From NCBI GenBank assembly GCA_964627125.1, contig CAZVJQ010000004.1:1-64000 (forward strand): a stretch of 64,000 nt of DNA. The letters are read 5' to 3'. Of this stretch, positions 25,564 to 34,500 are shown one piece after another (positions within the stretch are counted from its first letter, which is position 1; each line of letters starts with the position of its first letter). The notes below the pieces were generated by a model. It saw only the letters and a list, made by a program, of their open reading frames with translations. It was not told the DNA's origin and made no database searches. Made by a program: the position numbers and the translations under genes. This DNA is from Fastidiosipila sp964627125 (GTDB taxonomy: Bacteria > Bacillota > Clostridia > Saccharofermentanales > Fastidiosipilaceae).

Positions 25564-28461
25564 ATGAGTGAAAATAAGAAATACACACTCTTAAAGAAAG
25601 AATTTGTTGAAGAGCTAGATACTACTATTCATCAATTCAAACATAACAAAACAGGTGCTGAGGTTGTATATTTAGAAAACTCAGATGACAATAAGGTTTT
25701 TGGTATAGGTTTTAAAACACCACCTAAAGATAATACAGGTACACCTCATATACTTGAGCACTGTGTTCTCGCAGGTTCTAGAAAGTATAAGACAAAAGAG
25801 CCATTCATGAACTTGGTTCAAAGTTCAATGGCTACATACTTGAATGCTTCTACTTATCCAGATAAAACTATTTATCCAATTGCTTCAAGAAACTTACAAG
25901 ATTTCAAAAATTTAACAGATGTCTACCTTGATGCAGTATTTTATCCAGTCATATATGATGAGGAGAAAGTATTCAGACAAGAAGGTTGGAGATATGATAT
26001 TGCTGATGTTAATGACCCTATAGAGATAAAAGGTGTTGTAAGCAGTGAGATGCGTGGAGTTTACTCTTCACCTATTAGTACTGCCTACTCTATGATGCAA
26101 GAAGAGCTTTTCCCAGATACTATTTATGCTTATGAATCAGGTGGTGAACCATATTCAATTAGAACATTAGAATTTGAAGATTACTTAGATTTCCACAGAG
26201 AGTTTTACCATCCAAATAATGCAAAAATATATTTCTATGGTGATTTAGATATTGATGAGTTCTTAGAATACTTAGATGATGAGTACCTAGGCAATTTTGA
26301 TTTTATGGAAGTTAATCCAGAAATTGAATGGCAAGAACCATTTGCTGAACCAAAACTAATTGAAAGAGAATATTCACTTTCAAGTGACGAAGACACAGAA
26401 AATAAAACTTATGCAGGTTGGGGTCTCGTAGTTAATGAATTTAGTGATACAAAAGAAAATATGATTCTAGATGTATTACTAGAGGCATTATTTAACTCAC
26501 AAGCTGCTCCAGTTAAATTAGCGATTGAGGAAGATGATCTAGGTCAAGACCACTTTGCTTTTACCGATAATTATAAGCAGAGTGCTTTGTCCTTAATATT
26601 AATAAATGCGAGTAGAGAGAATGCTGAAAAATTAACGTCAGTTGTTGAATCTACATTAGAAGAGACTGTGAAAAAAGGTATTAACAGAAGAAACCTCGAA
26701 GCTGCATTAAACAAAATAGAATTTCGCTTAAGAGAAACTAATAATGGAGCGCAAACTGGTATCAGATACTTCTCCAAGAGCTTGAATACTTGGTTACATG
26801 GTTCTGACCCAGTTGATGCACTTAAATATGCAGATACCTTAGAAGAGCTAAGAGCATCATTAGACAGTAATATTTGGGAAGAGTTTGTAAGCGAAAAAAT
26901 CTTAAATAATACTCATAGAATTTCTTTAATCATAAATCCAGTGCCTGGTTTAAATGAGAAGAAGGATGAAGAGTTAAAAGAAGAATTAGCTATGTATAAG
27001 GAGAGCTTATCAGCTGATGAGTTAAATGAATTAGTTGAGAATAATAAGAAACTTTACCATTGGCAAGAGACAGATGATTCACCAGAACTTAAAGCTACTA
27101 TCCCAACATTAGAGTTAAAAGATATTGATACTTCAGTACCTAACCCACCTATAGAAATTGAATTGAAAGATGATTACACACTTCTAAGACATGAGCTAGC
27201 TACATCAGGTATTAATTATTCATTGCTATCATTTAATGCTAACAACGTGGAAGAAGAAGATTTATTCTACTTAAGTATATTATCGTTACTACTTGGAAGC
27301 ATAGATACTGAGAAGCATTCATATAGTGAATTATCTACTGAGTTAGATTTATTGTCTGGTGGTTTAAATATTACCCCAGGAATTTACAGAGATGAAAATA
27401 CAGATGATGTAAATCTAAGAATTGAGGTAAGTAGTAAAACTGTTACTTCTCAAAATAATGGTTTAACAGACTTGATCTACGAAATCTTATTCAATAGTGA
27501 CTTCTCAGATGATGAGAGAATTAAAGATCTATTGCAAATGGAATTGGTTGCTAAACGTGAGCAAATTAGCGGTAGAGGTGACAATTTTGCAGCAAATAGA
27601 TTATCTGCACAAGTTAAATTACAAGCTTATTTAGCTGAGAGAATTTCAGGGATTGAGTACTATATCAGGCTTAAGGATTTAGTAAATAATTTTGACGAGA
27701 GAAAAGAAAATCTTCAAGTAAAACTTAAAGAACTAAGTGACAGAGTATTTAGTAATTCAGGTCTAATAATTTCTCTAACTTCTGATAGTGAAGACATAGA
27801 AGATTTTGTTAACACTAATATTGAGTTACTCGATAGAATCGAATTTGCTAAGAATAAGAATGTACTAAGAGAGTTTGAACCAACTGCTAGGAATGAAGCA
27901 TTTACTATTTCATCTAACGTAAACTATGTTGTTAAGGGCTCAAATTTTGACGATTTAGGGCTCGAATTTAAAGGTGATATGATTGTTATGGCATCAATGC
28001 TAAGAAGTACTCAGATGCATAATTTAATCAGAGCTAAGGGTGGAGCATATGGTAACTCTATAAGAGTATCTTCAGAAAATACTTTAATTGCTACAAGCTA
28101 TAGAGATCCTAATATTACTTATACCTTGGATACATATGATGTGCTTGGAGATTGGGTACTAGAAGCTAATTTCACTCAAGAAGAGTTAGAAGAGTTCGTC
28201 ATTGGTTCAATGAGCAATTTTGATCCAGTTTTAAGCGCAAGTGCTAAGGGAAGACTAGCTTATAGAAGATTTGTTAGAAACTTAGAACTAGCAGATGAAG
28301 AAGTTAAATTAGAAGAAGCATTAGCTTCAAATGTAGAAGGAATTAGCGCTTACGGAAAACTACTAAATGATGTAATGGAAAAATCATCATATGTAGTAGT
28401 TGGTAATACTAAGAATATTGAAGAGAATAAAGAGTTATTCGATGAGATAATTGCTCTTTAA
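25564..28461 (+). CDS. M16C family metallopeptidase (presequence protease/insulinase-like)
   Basis: Large cytoplasmic zinc peptidase of family M16C, likely degrading peptides. The inverted zinc motif HILEH lies near residue 63 in GTPHILEHCVLAGSRK, and the distal glutamate is in the region VFRQEGWRYD (about 138-147). At 965 residues it contains both catalytic and inactive halves in one chain joined by a helical linker, as in PreP/Cym1. The C-terminal part keeps RAKGGAYGNS, a family hallmark. It is preceded by GGAGGA and flanked by terminators on both sides. Confidence 0.92.
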   Translation: MSENKKYTLLKKEFVEELDTTIHQFKHNKTGAEVVYLENSDDNKVFGIGFKTPPKDNTGTPHILEHCVLAGSRKYKTKEPFMNLVQSSMATYLNASTYPDKTIYPIASRNLQDFKNLTDVYLDAVFYPVIYDEEKVFRQEGWRYDIADVNDPIEIKGVVSSEMRGVYSSPISTAYSMMQEELFPDTIYAYESGGEPYSIRTLEFEDYLDFHREFYHPNNAKIYFYGDLDIDEFLEYLDDEYLGNFDFMEVNPEIEWQEPFAEPKLIEREYSLSSDEDTENKTYAGWGLVVNEFSDTKENMILDVLLEALFNSQAAPVKLAIEEDDLGQDHFAFTDNYKQSALSLILINASRENAEKLTSVVESTLEETVKKGINRRNLEAALNKIEFRLRETNNGAQTGIRYFSKSLNTWLHGSDPVDALKYADTLEELRASLDSNIWEEFVSEKILNNTHRISLIINPVPGLNEKKDEELKEELAMYKESLSADELNELVENNKKLYHWQETDDSPELKATIPTLELKDIDTSVPNPPIEIELKDDYTLLRHELATSGINYSLLSFNANNVEEEDLFYLSILSLLLGSIDTEKHSYSELSTELDLLSGGLNITPGIYRDENTDDVNLRIEVSSKTVTSQNNGLTDLIYEILFNSDFSDDERIKDLLQMELVAKREQISGRGDNFAANRLSAQVKLQAYLAERISGIEYYIRLKDLVNNFDERKENLQVKLKELSDRVFSNSGLIISLTSDSEDIEDFVNTNIELLDRIEFAKNKNVLREFEPTARNEAFTISSNVNYVVKGSNFDDLGLEFKGDMIVMASMLRSTQMHNLIRAKGGAYGNSIRVSSENTLIATSYRDPNITYTLDTYDVLGDWVLEANFTQEELEEFVIGSMSNFDPVLSASAKGRLAYRRFVRNLELADEEVKLEEALASNVEGISAYGKLLNDVMEKSSYVVVGNTKNIEENKELFDEIIAL

Positions 28462-28480
28462 TTAGAGTTAAGCAAAAAAT

Positions 28481-28519
28481 AAACAGCTATTGCAGAATTG
28501 ACTGTAATAGCTGTTTTTT
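28481..28519 (+). terminator. Intrinsic terminator after the M16C peptidase gene
   Basis: A 15-pair stem (28481-28495 with 28502-28516, one G-T pair) is followed by T-rich sequence. The next gene is convergent, ending at 28535. Confidence 0.85.
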
Positions 28520-28534
28520 CGTTTTTAAACAAAT

Positions 28535-29197
28535 CTAAGGAATGTTTAAGTTATCTATTGCTTCATCTACTTGGCCTGTTAATAAATCATGTAGGCCATC
28601 AGTAGGGAAAATATACCAATTTTCTGTTATAAATCCATTCTCTTTCTTGAAGCTAGTTGTTATTTCTTTACTAGTTTTTAGGTTTGTATATCTATCTAAA
28701 TTGTCATAAGCGTAGTAAATAATAGTGTCCATTCTGTTTTCACCAAGTCGGACTATTTCAGGGTCAGTAGTGTCGATTAAACCATTATTCATATCATTTT
28801 GAATGTTTTGAAGGATTCGTTCGATGTCAGGAGCATTAATTAGAAGTCTAAGTATTTTTTCATCATCTCTTACTGTAGACTGAGAAACTAGTTCTACTTC
28901 TGTAGACCTGATAGCAGCTGATTTTAATAAACTTGAGGCAGAGGTATTGTTTGAGTCTTCATAGAATTTATCTGCCCATTCATCTCTAACATCTTCATGG
29001 ATATAGTTATCTGCTTCACTAAAATTGCTCGCTTGTAAACTACTTAGATAAGAGTCAAATACTTCCATAGGTTCACGGACTCTAAAGAAGAATAATATGG
29101 CAAAAGCAATCGCAATAACAATCACTGCAATGAAAGCAATTATTATTCCATATATTTTATTTATTCCAAGTCTATTAAGTAAATTATTAAATTTCAT
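28535..29197 (-). CDS. Membrane-anchored extracytoplasmic protein, unknown
   Basis: Not recognised. It has 220 residues: a short basic N-terminus, one strong membrane helix (about 15-38), then an extracytoplasmic domain. The opening of that domain (EVFDSYLSSLQASNFSEADNYIHEDV) resembles NTF2-like or DUF4878-type folds in which helices precede a curved sheet, but this is only a pattern impression. No lipobox. It is divergent from the GNAT-Ogt gene. Confidence 0.65.
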   Translation of the reverse strand: MKFNNLLNRLGINKIYGIIIAFIAVIVIAIAFAILFFFRVREPMEVFDSYLSSLQASNFSEADNYIHEDVRDEWADKFYEDSNNTSASSLLKSAAIRSTEVELVSQSTVRDDEKILRLLINAPDIERILQNIQNDMNNGLIDTTDPEIVRLGENRMDTIIYYAYDNLDRYTNLKTSKEITTSFKKENGFITENWYIFPTDGLHDLLTGQVDEAIDNLNIP

Positions 29198-29283
29198 ATT
29201 TTCCTCTGTTCAAAATTTCTGTTCAAAGTCTATTTTACCTTTAAATCTAATAAAATGATAAAATAAAAAGAAAGAAATTTATT

Positions 29284-30405
29284 ATGGCTGACAAAAATTA
29301 TATTCTACGTGAACTTTACTTAAGAGATGCAAAAGAAATCATTAATCTTATTTCTAATGATAATCCTTATTTTGCGCAAAATTCACAAGGTAAAGTAAGT
29401 ATCAATTCATTACAAAAGAGCATATCTGAGTTCAAGGGAAGGGACGCTCACTCTGCTTTTGCCTGGGAGGTGGAAGCTGATGAAGCTAAGACAAATGATA
29501 GTAAAGTAGAAGCATTTATTTTCTTGAGCCAATCATTTATCAATAAAGGAATTGTTCAGGTTGAATTTATCTTGGCAGATGAAGTAGAATACTCAGCTAT
29601 GATCGATGCCTTACTAGAACATGCAAGCAGTGATGATCACATAAAATCTTTAGTTTTACATATTGAAGCCAAGAATGAAGAGCTAATGGAAGTTTTAGCG
29701 TACAAATCCTTCCATGAAGTATCTGAAACATTGAATTTAGGGCCAAGCAGTGAAGAAGGTGAAGATGTCTGGATAAAACTATTCACCATGTCTAAGACAG
29801 ATAACTGGCCAGCTAGATGGGTACTAGTGCCAACTGAAGTAGCAGTGTTTGCTATATATGGTGATGCTAATAAGATTACCCAGACCAGATGGTTACCATA
29901 TGGTAAATATATTGAAGATATAGCAATTAGGACTACAGCTATTAAATCTAATTTGGCAGATCTTAATGGGATAATGTTAAGCGATTTAGATGATGCTAAA
30001 GAACATAAAGATGAAGATGATTTGCCAGCAGCACTAGTAGATGCAAGAAACCAAGCTCAGGAATATTTCTCAGGTAAACGTGAAGAATTTGATTTACCTT
30101 TAGTAATTAATAATGGGACAAATTTCCAAAGAAAAGTTTGGGATGAAACTAAAAATATCTCGTATGCAGCCACAGAAACGTATGAATCTTTAGGTACACT
30201 AATCACTGGTGATGAGCTTAGAGGTAGGAATTTAAGTAGAGTTACAGGAGCAGCACTTGGTGCAAATCCTATATGTGTATTTATTCCATGCCACCGTATA
30301 ATCGCTAAGAATGGGAATCTACAAGGTTATAAATATGGAATAGAAGTTAAGGATTGGCTTTTGTCACATGAGATTTTCAAGTGGAAAGAAGACTTGAAAA
30401 ATTAA
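29284..30405 (+). CDS. Fusion of a GNAT-like domain with a methylated-DNA--protein-cysteine methyltransferase
   Basis: The C-terminal half is an O6-alkylguanine-DNA alkyltransferase: ARNQAQEYFSGKREEFDLPL, FQRKVWDET, and the active-site box PCHRIIAKNG with Cys near residue 337, then GYKYGIEVKDWLLSHE. It repairs alkylated guanine by transferring the alkyl group to that cysteine. The first ~165 residues look like a GNAT acetyltransferase (LRELYLRDAKEIINLI at the start, LHIEAKNEELMEVLAYKSFHEVSE near its end). The usual NRAVG/HTH arginine finger is replaced by a GRNLSRVTGAALGANP segment. At 373 residues it is about twice a plain Ogt. The domain assignment of the first half is inference. Confidence 0.85.
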   Translation: MADKNYILRELYLRDAKEIINLISNDNPYFAQNSQGKVSINSLQKSISEFKGRDAHSAFAWEVEADEAKTNDSKVEAFIFLSQSFINKGIVQVEFILADEVEYSAMIDALLEHASSDDHIKSLVLHIEAKNEELMEVLAYKSFHEVSETLNLGPSSEEGEDVWIKLFTMSKTDNWPARWVLVPTEVAVFAIYGDANKITQTRWLPYGKYIEDIAIRTTAIKSNLADLNGIMLSDLDDAKEHKDEDDLPAALVDARNQAQEYFSGKREEFDLPLVINNGTNFQRKVWDETKNISYAATETYESLGTLITGDELRGRNLSRVTGAALGANPICVFIPCHRIIAKNGNLQGYKYGIEVKDWLLSHEIFKWKEDLKN

Positions 30406-30428
30406 GTTAAAAAAATTAACAAAAGTTA

Positions 30429-30457
30429 TTGACATAAACATTTCTCGTGGCTATAAT
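30429..30457 (+). promoter_or_regulatory. Consensus sigma-A promoter of the tRNA-His/Gln/Lys cluster
   Basis: TTGACA (30429-30434) and TATAAT (30452-30457) match the sigma-A consensus exactly with the ideal 17-base spacer. The first tRNA begins 40 bases later. Confidence 0.92.
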
Positions 30458-30497
30458 AGTCCTTGCTGTTTAAAAACGAGCTGAAAAAACAGTGTAT

Positions 30498-30575
30498 GGT
30501 GAGATTAGCTCAGTAGGTTAGAGCGCCAGTTTGTGGCACTGGAGGCCGTGGGTTCGAAACCCATATCTCACCCCA
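30498..30575 (+). tRNA. tRNA-His (GTG)
   Basis: The cloverleaf folds with anticodon loop TTGTGGC (anticodon GTG) between CCAGT/ACTGG arms. The acceptor pairs from 30498, which supplies the extra G-1 typical of tRNA-His opposite C73. T-loop GGTTCGAAAC is canonical and CCA is encoded (30573-30575). Confidence 0.95.
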
Positions 30576-30586
30576 CATTTTTATAT

Positions 30587-30661
30587 TGGGATGTAGCCAA
30601 GCGGTAAGGCACATGACTTTGACTCATGCATGCGAAGGTTCGAATCCTTCCATCCCAGCCA
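30587..30661 (+). tRNA. tRNA-Gln (TTG)
   Basis: Acceptor TGGGATG pairs with CATCCCA. The anticodon loop CTTTGAC holds TTG, and the T-loop is GTTCGAATC. CCA is encoded (30659-30661). Second of three clustered tRNAs. Confidence 0.95.
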
Positions 30662-30662
30662 T

Positions 30663-30738
30663 GACCCGTTAGCTCAGTCGGTAGAGCAACTGACTTTTAA
30701 TCAGTGGGCCGAAGGTTCGAATCCTTCACGGGTCACCA
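30663..30738 (+). tRNA. tRNA-Lys (TTT)
   Basis: Acceptor GACCCGT pairs with ACGGGTC. The anticodon loop CTTTTAA holds TTT, and CCA is encoded (30736-30738). It starts one base after tRNA-Gln, so the three are processed from one transcript. Confidence 0.95.
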
Positions 30739-30743
30739 GAATT

Positions 30744-30770
30744 AACCGTCCAGATGAGGGCGGTTTTTTT
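30744..30770 (+). terminator. Terminator of the tRNA cluster
   Basis: An 8-bp stem AACCGTCC/GGGCGGTT (one G-T pair) is followed by a run of seven or more T. Confidence 0.9.
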
Positions 30771-30881
30771 GTATTCATTTTTAATGTATTTTATGCAGTT
30801 TTGTACTATGAAGCTCAACACAAAAATAAAACGCTTTGCAAAAGTAGCACAGCGTTCCTGTTAATTAGTATGAAAATTTCT

Positions 30882-31412
30882 TTAGAAGTTTTTTGAGACT
30901 TTCGGTTCAATATCAGGGAAGTAGGATAGTAATTCTTTTTCTTGCTCATCACTTAAATGTTTTCTGGGAATAATTATTGCTTCTAATCTACCTAAGTGTA
31001 AAAGAACTACATTTTCTAATATAGATATATTTTCTATTTGAGATAAATTGTATATTTCATTTTGTAAATCATTTGCTACTGTAATTTGCTCATTATCAAT
31101 GGTGACTCTCTGTTCACCTATGAAAACATTTCCTTCTTGAGCACTCTCAATAGATATTTTTCTAATTTTATTTTTAAGCTGTCTGGGTAGCATTATAATA
31201 GCTACTGCAACAAAGAGAGCAATAATAAACAACCATGTTAGGAGATCTTGATTGAGCAGATACACTACAGTGAATAAACTAATCAATCCTAATATAACTA
31301 AGAAAAATTTATAGTTTCTTAGTGAGTTTCTATTCTTCTCCATGTAGTCCATATTGTTATATACGTTGTAAGAAACGTAGTCTTCTAAGTCTATCCTATA
31401 TTCTAAGTTCAT
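30882..31412 (-). CDS. YcxB-like membrane protein
   Basis: A 176-residue protein. The N-terminus (MNLEYRIDLEDYVSYNVY) and two adjacent membrane helices (about 35-53 and 58-76) followed by a cytoplasmic beta-rich domain (TIDNEQITVAND...IIIPRKHLSDEQ) match the layout of the YcxB family. The function of the family is unknown. It lies downstream of another membrane-protein gene on the minus strand, separated by a weak hairpin. Confidence 0.72.
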   Translation of the reverse strand: MNLEYRIDLEDYVSYNVYNNMDYMEKNRNSLRNYKFFLVILGLISLFTVVYLLNQDLLTWLFIIALFVAVAIIMLPRQLKNKIRKISIESAQEGNVFIGEQRVTIDNEQITVANDLQNEIYNLSQIENISILENVVLLHLGRLEAIIIPRKHLSDEQEKELLSYFPDIEPKVSKNF

Positions 31413-31429
31413 TTTTCTTCCTTTAAATA

Positions 31430-31452
31430 ATGCCTAGTTTTACACTAGGCAT
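31430..31452 (-). terminator. Possible terminator between two minus-strand membrane-protein genes
   Basis: A perfect 9-bp stem ATGCCTAGT/ACTAGGCAT with 5-base loop lies 14 bases past the stop at 31467. On the minus strand it is followed by TATTTAAAG, a poor T tract, so termination would be partial. Confidence 0.5.
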
Positions 31453-31466
31453 ATTGTTCTAAATAA

Positions 31467-33173
31467 TTATTCAACACCAATTCTAACAATTGTATTGTAT
31501 GTTGCACCTTCAATAGTTGAGCTGATAATTCTTATTTCATCACCGGCTTGTAAGAAGATAACATCTGCACCTAAGTCAGCAGGGATAGCTTTATAAATAG
31601 AATCATTCTCTTCGACTGTAAAGTAGTAAACAGTGAATCCTTCTTCTACAACTGCGCTAACCTGTTCTATTGTTAGAGTTTCTTCTAAACTGCCTAAATC
31701 TGATTCACTTATTGCCTCAGGATTTTGCTCATAGTACAGAGCCATAGTTTCATCAACTGTATTTCCAACTATAACGTTAGTAAATTGCTCAGCATCTACT
31801 AGTGCAAATTGTTTGGCTGTTAATGTATGATCCTTTAAAGACATGAAATAAACTGGTCTACCGCCTATGTTTAATATTACAGGGAAGGTAGGTTCATAAT
31901 TCATATCCTGGACTTTACCACGGGCACTGGACATAGCAGAATATTCAGTAGCAGATGGTTGAGGGTAGAATGAAGCTTCTTTAGTTCTCAAGTTTACATA
32001 GTAAAATCCTAAGTTAGACTCATCGGCACGTACCGATGTAACACCAGTTGTAAGATAAATATCTGTTCCAAGTGAGATATAGTTATAACCTTCAGTAGTT
32101 TGAGTAACGTTTCTTTGGCTAAATAATGAGTTCCAAAAACCATTTGTATACATACCATAATCATTTAATTGTTGAATGATTACTTCAGATGGATTGACTC
32201 TATCTACCCAAGCAGGTGTATCTTCTCTTAAGTAGTATGTGCTTTCACCAGTATTAGCATCTGTTAAAATTGCTCCCTTAGCATCTAATCCACCGAAGAA
32301 CATTACAGGTTTGACTAGGTGAGGGGTAACATACCAAGCTCTACCTTCATCATCTATTTCAAAGTTACTTTCTCCAAGAATGTAAAATGGATATTGGAAT
32401 CTTAAGTGTCTATCTAAATCTCTTAGCAAAATGTCACTTTCTGAGTAGAATATAGGATCTTCTAATTCCACTAAATCACCATCTTGGCTAGTCATATCTA
32501 TGCTTACGTAATACTCAATACCATTTCTAAAGTTAGATAGGTATTTAATGAAGTCATAGTAATCTAAAGGAGAAACCCTAATAGGTTTACCTTGAATATT
32601 TACTTGAGAATATCTAGGTGAAATAGTAAATTGTGAAACTAGATCTCCGACAGCTCCAAGTTCTTTTTGTCCTATAACTTGTGCAGCTTCCCTGTCTACT
32701 ACAGGAACTTGATCAAGATTAGCTTGTTCAACATCTTCTTCAAATACTCCAGTATTCACTTGAATTACACTAGCAAATTGTTGTGAGAAGAAGAAAGGTG
32801 AAGCAATGAATGAGCCTACAAAAGGTATTAATATAGCTAATATTGCGACAACTACTGAAATCTGTAAACTAACATAGTTTTTCAATGGTTTACCTATTAC
32901 TGCATGCAAGACCCAGTAAACAATTAAGCTTAATATTATTGTGAAATAAAATTCTTCACTCTGTGGGCTTAATGATGGTAGTGCAAAGAAGAAGTATACA
33001 AACATGATTAATATTGTAAGTATCAGTACTTGCCACCAAGGTGCACCTTTCTTAGAGCCTTTAGATTTTCCTTTTCCTAAATTCTTATCAATGAAATCCT
33101 TAAAATTCCATTCTTCTCCATTGTTGTTAGATTCATCATTTCCAAAATTGAATCCATCAAAATTAAATAACAT
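31467..33173 (-). CDS. Large membrane protein with extracytoplasmic domain, unknown
   Basis: Not recognised with confidence. It has 568 residues: an N-terminal hydrophilic stretch of about 45 residues rich in Asn, Gly and Lys, three membrane helices (about 48-67, 72-92, 100-130), then an extracytoplasmic region of more than 400 residues rich in beta structure and acidic residues. Motif-like segments FYILGESNFEIDDEGRAWYVTP and GGRPVYFMSLKDHTL recall PepSY-containing clostridial membrane proteins, without proof. A GAGGGAGA site precedes the ATG. It is expressed ahead of the YcxB-like gene. Confidence 0.7.
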   Translation of the reverse strand: MLFNFDGFNFGNDESNNNGEEWNFKDFIDKNLGKGKSKGSKKGAPWWQVLILTILIMFVYFFFALPSLSPQSEEFYFTIILSLIVYWVLHAVIGKPLKNYVSLQISVVVAILAILIPFVGSFIASPFFFSQQFASVIQVNTGVFEEDVEQANLDQVPVVDREAAQVIGQKELGAVGDLVSQFTISPRYSQVNIQGKPIRVSPLDYYDFIKYLSNFRNGIEYYVSIDMTSQDGDLVELEDPIFYSESDILLRDLDRHLRFQYPFYILGESNFEIDDEGRAWYVTPHLVKPVMFFGGLDAKGAILTDANTGESTYYLREDTPAWVDRVNPSEVIIQQLNDYGMYTNGFWNSLFSQRNVTQTTEGYNYISLGTDIYLTTGVTSVRADESNLGFYYVNLRTKEASFYPQPSATEYSAMSSARGKVQDMNYEPTFPVILNIGGRPVYFMSLKDHTLTAKQFALVDAEQFTNVIVGNTVDETMALYYEQNPEAISESDLGSLEETLTIEQVSAVVEEGFTVYYFTVEENDSIYKAIPADLGADVIFLQAGDEIRIISSTIEGATYNTIVRIGVE

Positions 33174-33339
33174 AAATTTCTCCCTCTAAATTCCAGCGAT
33201 AATAACTGCGAGACAATATTCTTATCGAAAATATTATAAGTAAATTATACACGTTATTAAAACATTATTTATTGTTTTGGCCAAAGCCAAGCGAACTATC
33301 AGCTAATTTAATTTAATAAAAAATAATATTAAAAAAGCT

Positions 33340-33367
33340 TTGACAAATATTTTTAATATGATAATAT
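33340..33367 (+). promoter_or_regulatory. Predicted promoter of tRNA-Thr
   Basis: TTGACA (33340-33345) is exact. A TAATAT box at 33362-33367 gives a 16-base spacer. The tRNA starts 38 bases later. The adjacent 33174-33339 region has one copy of the GCTTTGGCC motif (33279-33287, minus strand) and otherwise AT-rich sequence. Confidence 0.7.
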
Positions 33368-33405
33368 AGTCTTCGTTCACTTGAGAAATCACTTGAAAAT
33401 CAATT

Positions 33406-33481
33406 GCTGATATAGCTCAGTAGGTAGAGCAACTGCCTTGTAAGCAGTAGGTCGGGGGTTCGAATCCGTCTATCAGCTCCA
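33406..33481 (+). tRNA. tRNA-Thr (TGT)
   Basis: Acceptor GCTGATA pairs with TATCAGC. The anticodon loop CTTGTAA holds TGT, the T-loop GTTCGAATC is canonical and CCA is encoded (33479-33481). Confidence 0.95.
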
Positions 33482-33485
33482 CAAC

Positions 33486-33517
33486 ACCACTTAGAGAAAT
33501 CTAAGTGGTTTTTTTAT
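33486..33517. terminator. Terminator after tRNA-Thr
   Basis: A 9-bp stem ACCACTTAG/CTAAGTGGT with a 6-base loop is followed by T9 on the + strand. It also lies at the 3' end of the convergent TraX-family gene. Confidence 0.88.
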
Positions 33518-34284
33518 TAAATAAAACTTTCCGCAATTAATAATAAACAATAATGAACAGGGTAGAAGGCGTAGTTCCAAATCTTAGAAATTTGTGATGG
33601 TTTCTTTTTACTCTCTTCAAATGGGAAGAATGCTACAGCGAGTATTTGCCAGAATGAAATCATGGTGAAGTAAGTAATTCTTCTTGTGCCAATGTTTGGT
33701 AGGAATAAGATTATATTTAATATAAGAAGTGTTAATGCATATAAGTGAAAGGGTTCGCCTTTTTGCTCTGACTTAGGTTTTAGTTCATTAGTCTTTTTGT
33801 TACTTGCATAAATTATGTTAAAAGCAATAACTATGAATACTCCGACAAATGAGTAATCAGGTTCAGGTTCCATATAGAATAGTACAAAGAATGAAACTAA
33901 AATTTCAATTGTTGCAATAATTATATTTTTACTTGAATCTTCAACAGTAAAAGAATTATTTAATCTTTGAAGAGCATCAAGTATAAGAATTGACAGTGAT
34001 AAAGTTATTAGGACATTACCAAAATAGAATCTTCCATTTTGGAATTCTTGCGATGTAAAATAGAACAAAATCTGTGTTATAATTGCGGTAATAAACATCC
34101 TTAAGAAATATTTCTTAGTGTTTGAAGTCCTTGAAAATCCTTTAGCTACAGAATATGCATACATTGGGAAGGCTAGTCTTCCAATTGTCCTAGCTATTAG
34201 GTAAATATCATACGGGATATGATCAACAAATATATGAGCAGAGTGGTCTAATAACATAAATAACGACGCCAAAAGTTTAAACAT
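33517..34284 (-). CDS. TraX family membrane protein
   Basis: Polytopic membrane protein (about 255 residues, roughly seven to eight helices). The family signature is clear at the N-terminus: LFMLLDHSAHIF, then TIGRLAFPMYAYSVAKGFSRTSNTKKYFLRM. F-plasmid TraX acetylates pilin, while chromosomal relatives in Bacillota are uncharacterised putative acyltransferases. I prefer the second ATG (34284), because the first ATG (34296) is part of the GGAG ribosome site. No conjugation genes are nearby, so a pilin role is not supported. Confidence 0.82.
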   Translation of the reverse strand: MFKLLASLFMLLDHSAHIFVDHIPYDIYLIARTIGRLAFPMYAYSVAKGFSRTSNTKKYFLRMFITAIITQILFYFTSQEFQNGRFYFGNVLITLSLSILILDALQRLNNSFTVEDSSKNIIIATIEILVSFFVLFYMEPEPDYSFVGVFIVIAFNIIYASNKKTNELKPKSEQKGEPFHLYALTLLILNIILFLPNIGTRRITYFTMISFWQILAVAFFPFEESKKKPSQISKIWNYAFYPVHYCLLLIAESFI

Positions 34285-34500
34285 TTTAATCTCCATTCTA
34301 TTTGTATTAAATATAGCAAAAAATAAAATAAAATAAACCTATTTACTTGCAAAAATAAATATATTAATAAAGACTTGAATTATTTGAGAAAGTGTTCAAT
34401 AATACTTGCGAATGACTTGATAAGTTATTATTCAATTAAATTTTCTTTATATATATTTTTTAAAAATTTAGCCAAGAAAATTCCTAAGAGGGAGAAATAT

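Noticed and set aside
30630..30896. Open frame of 88 codons across the tRNA genes
   Set aside because: It runs through tRNA-Gln, tRNA-Lys and their terminator, so it is a chance frame.
34375..34500. N-terminal extension of Rho from an upstream ATG
   Set aside because: The extra 42 residues are not Rho-like, and a good GAGGGAG site serves ATG 34501.
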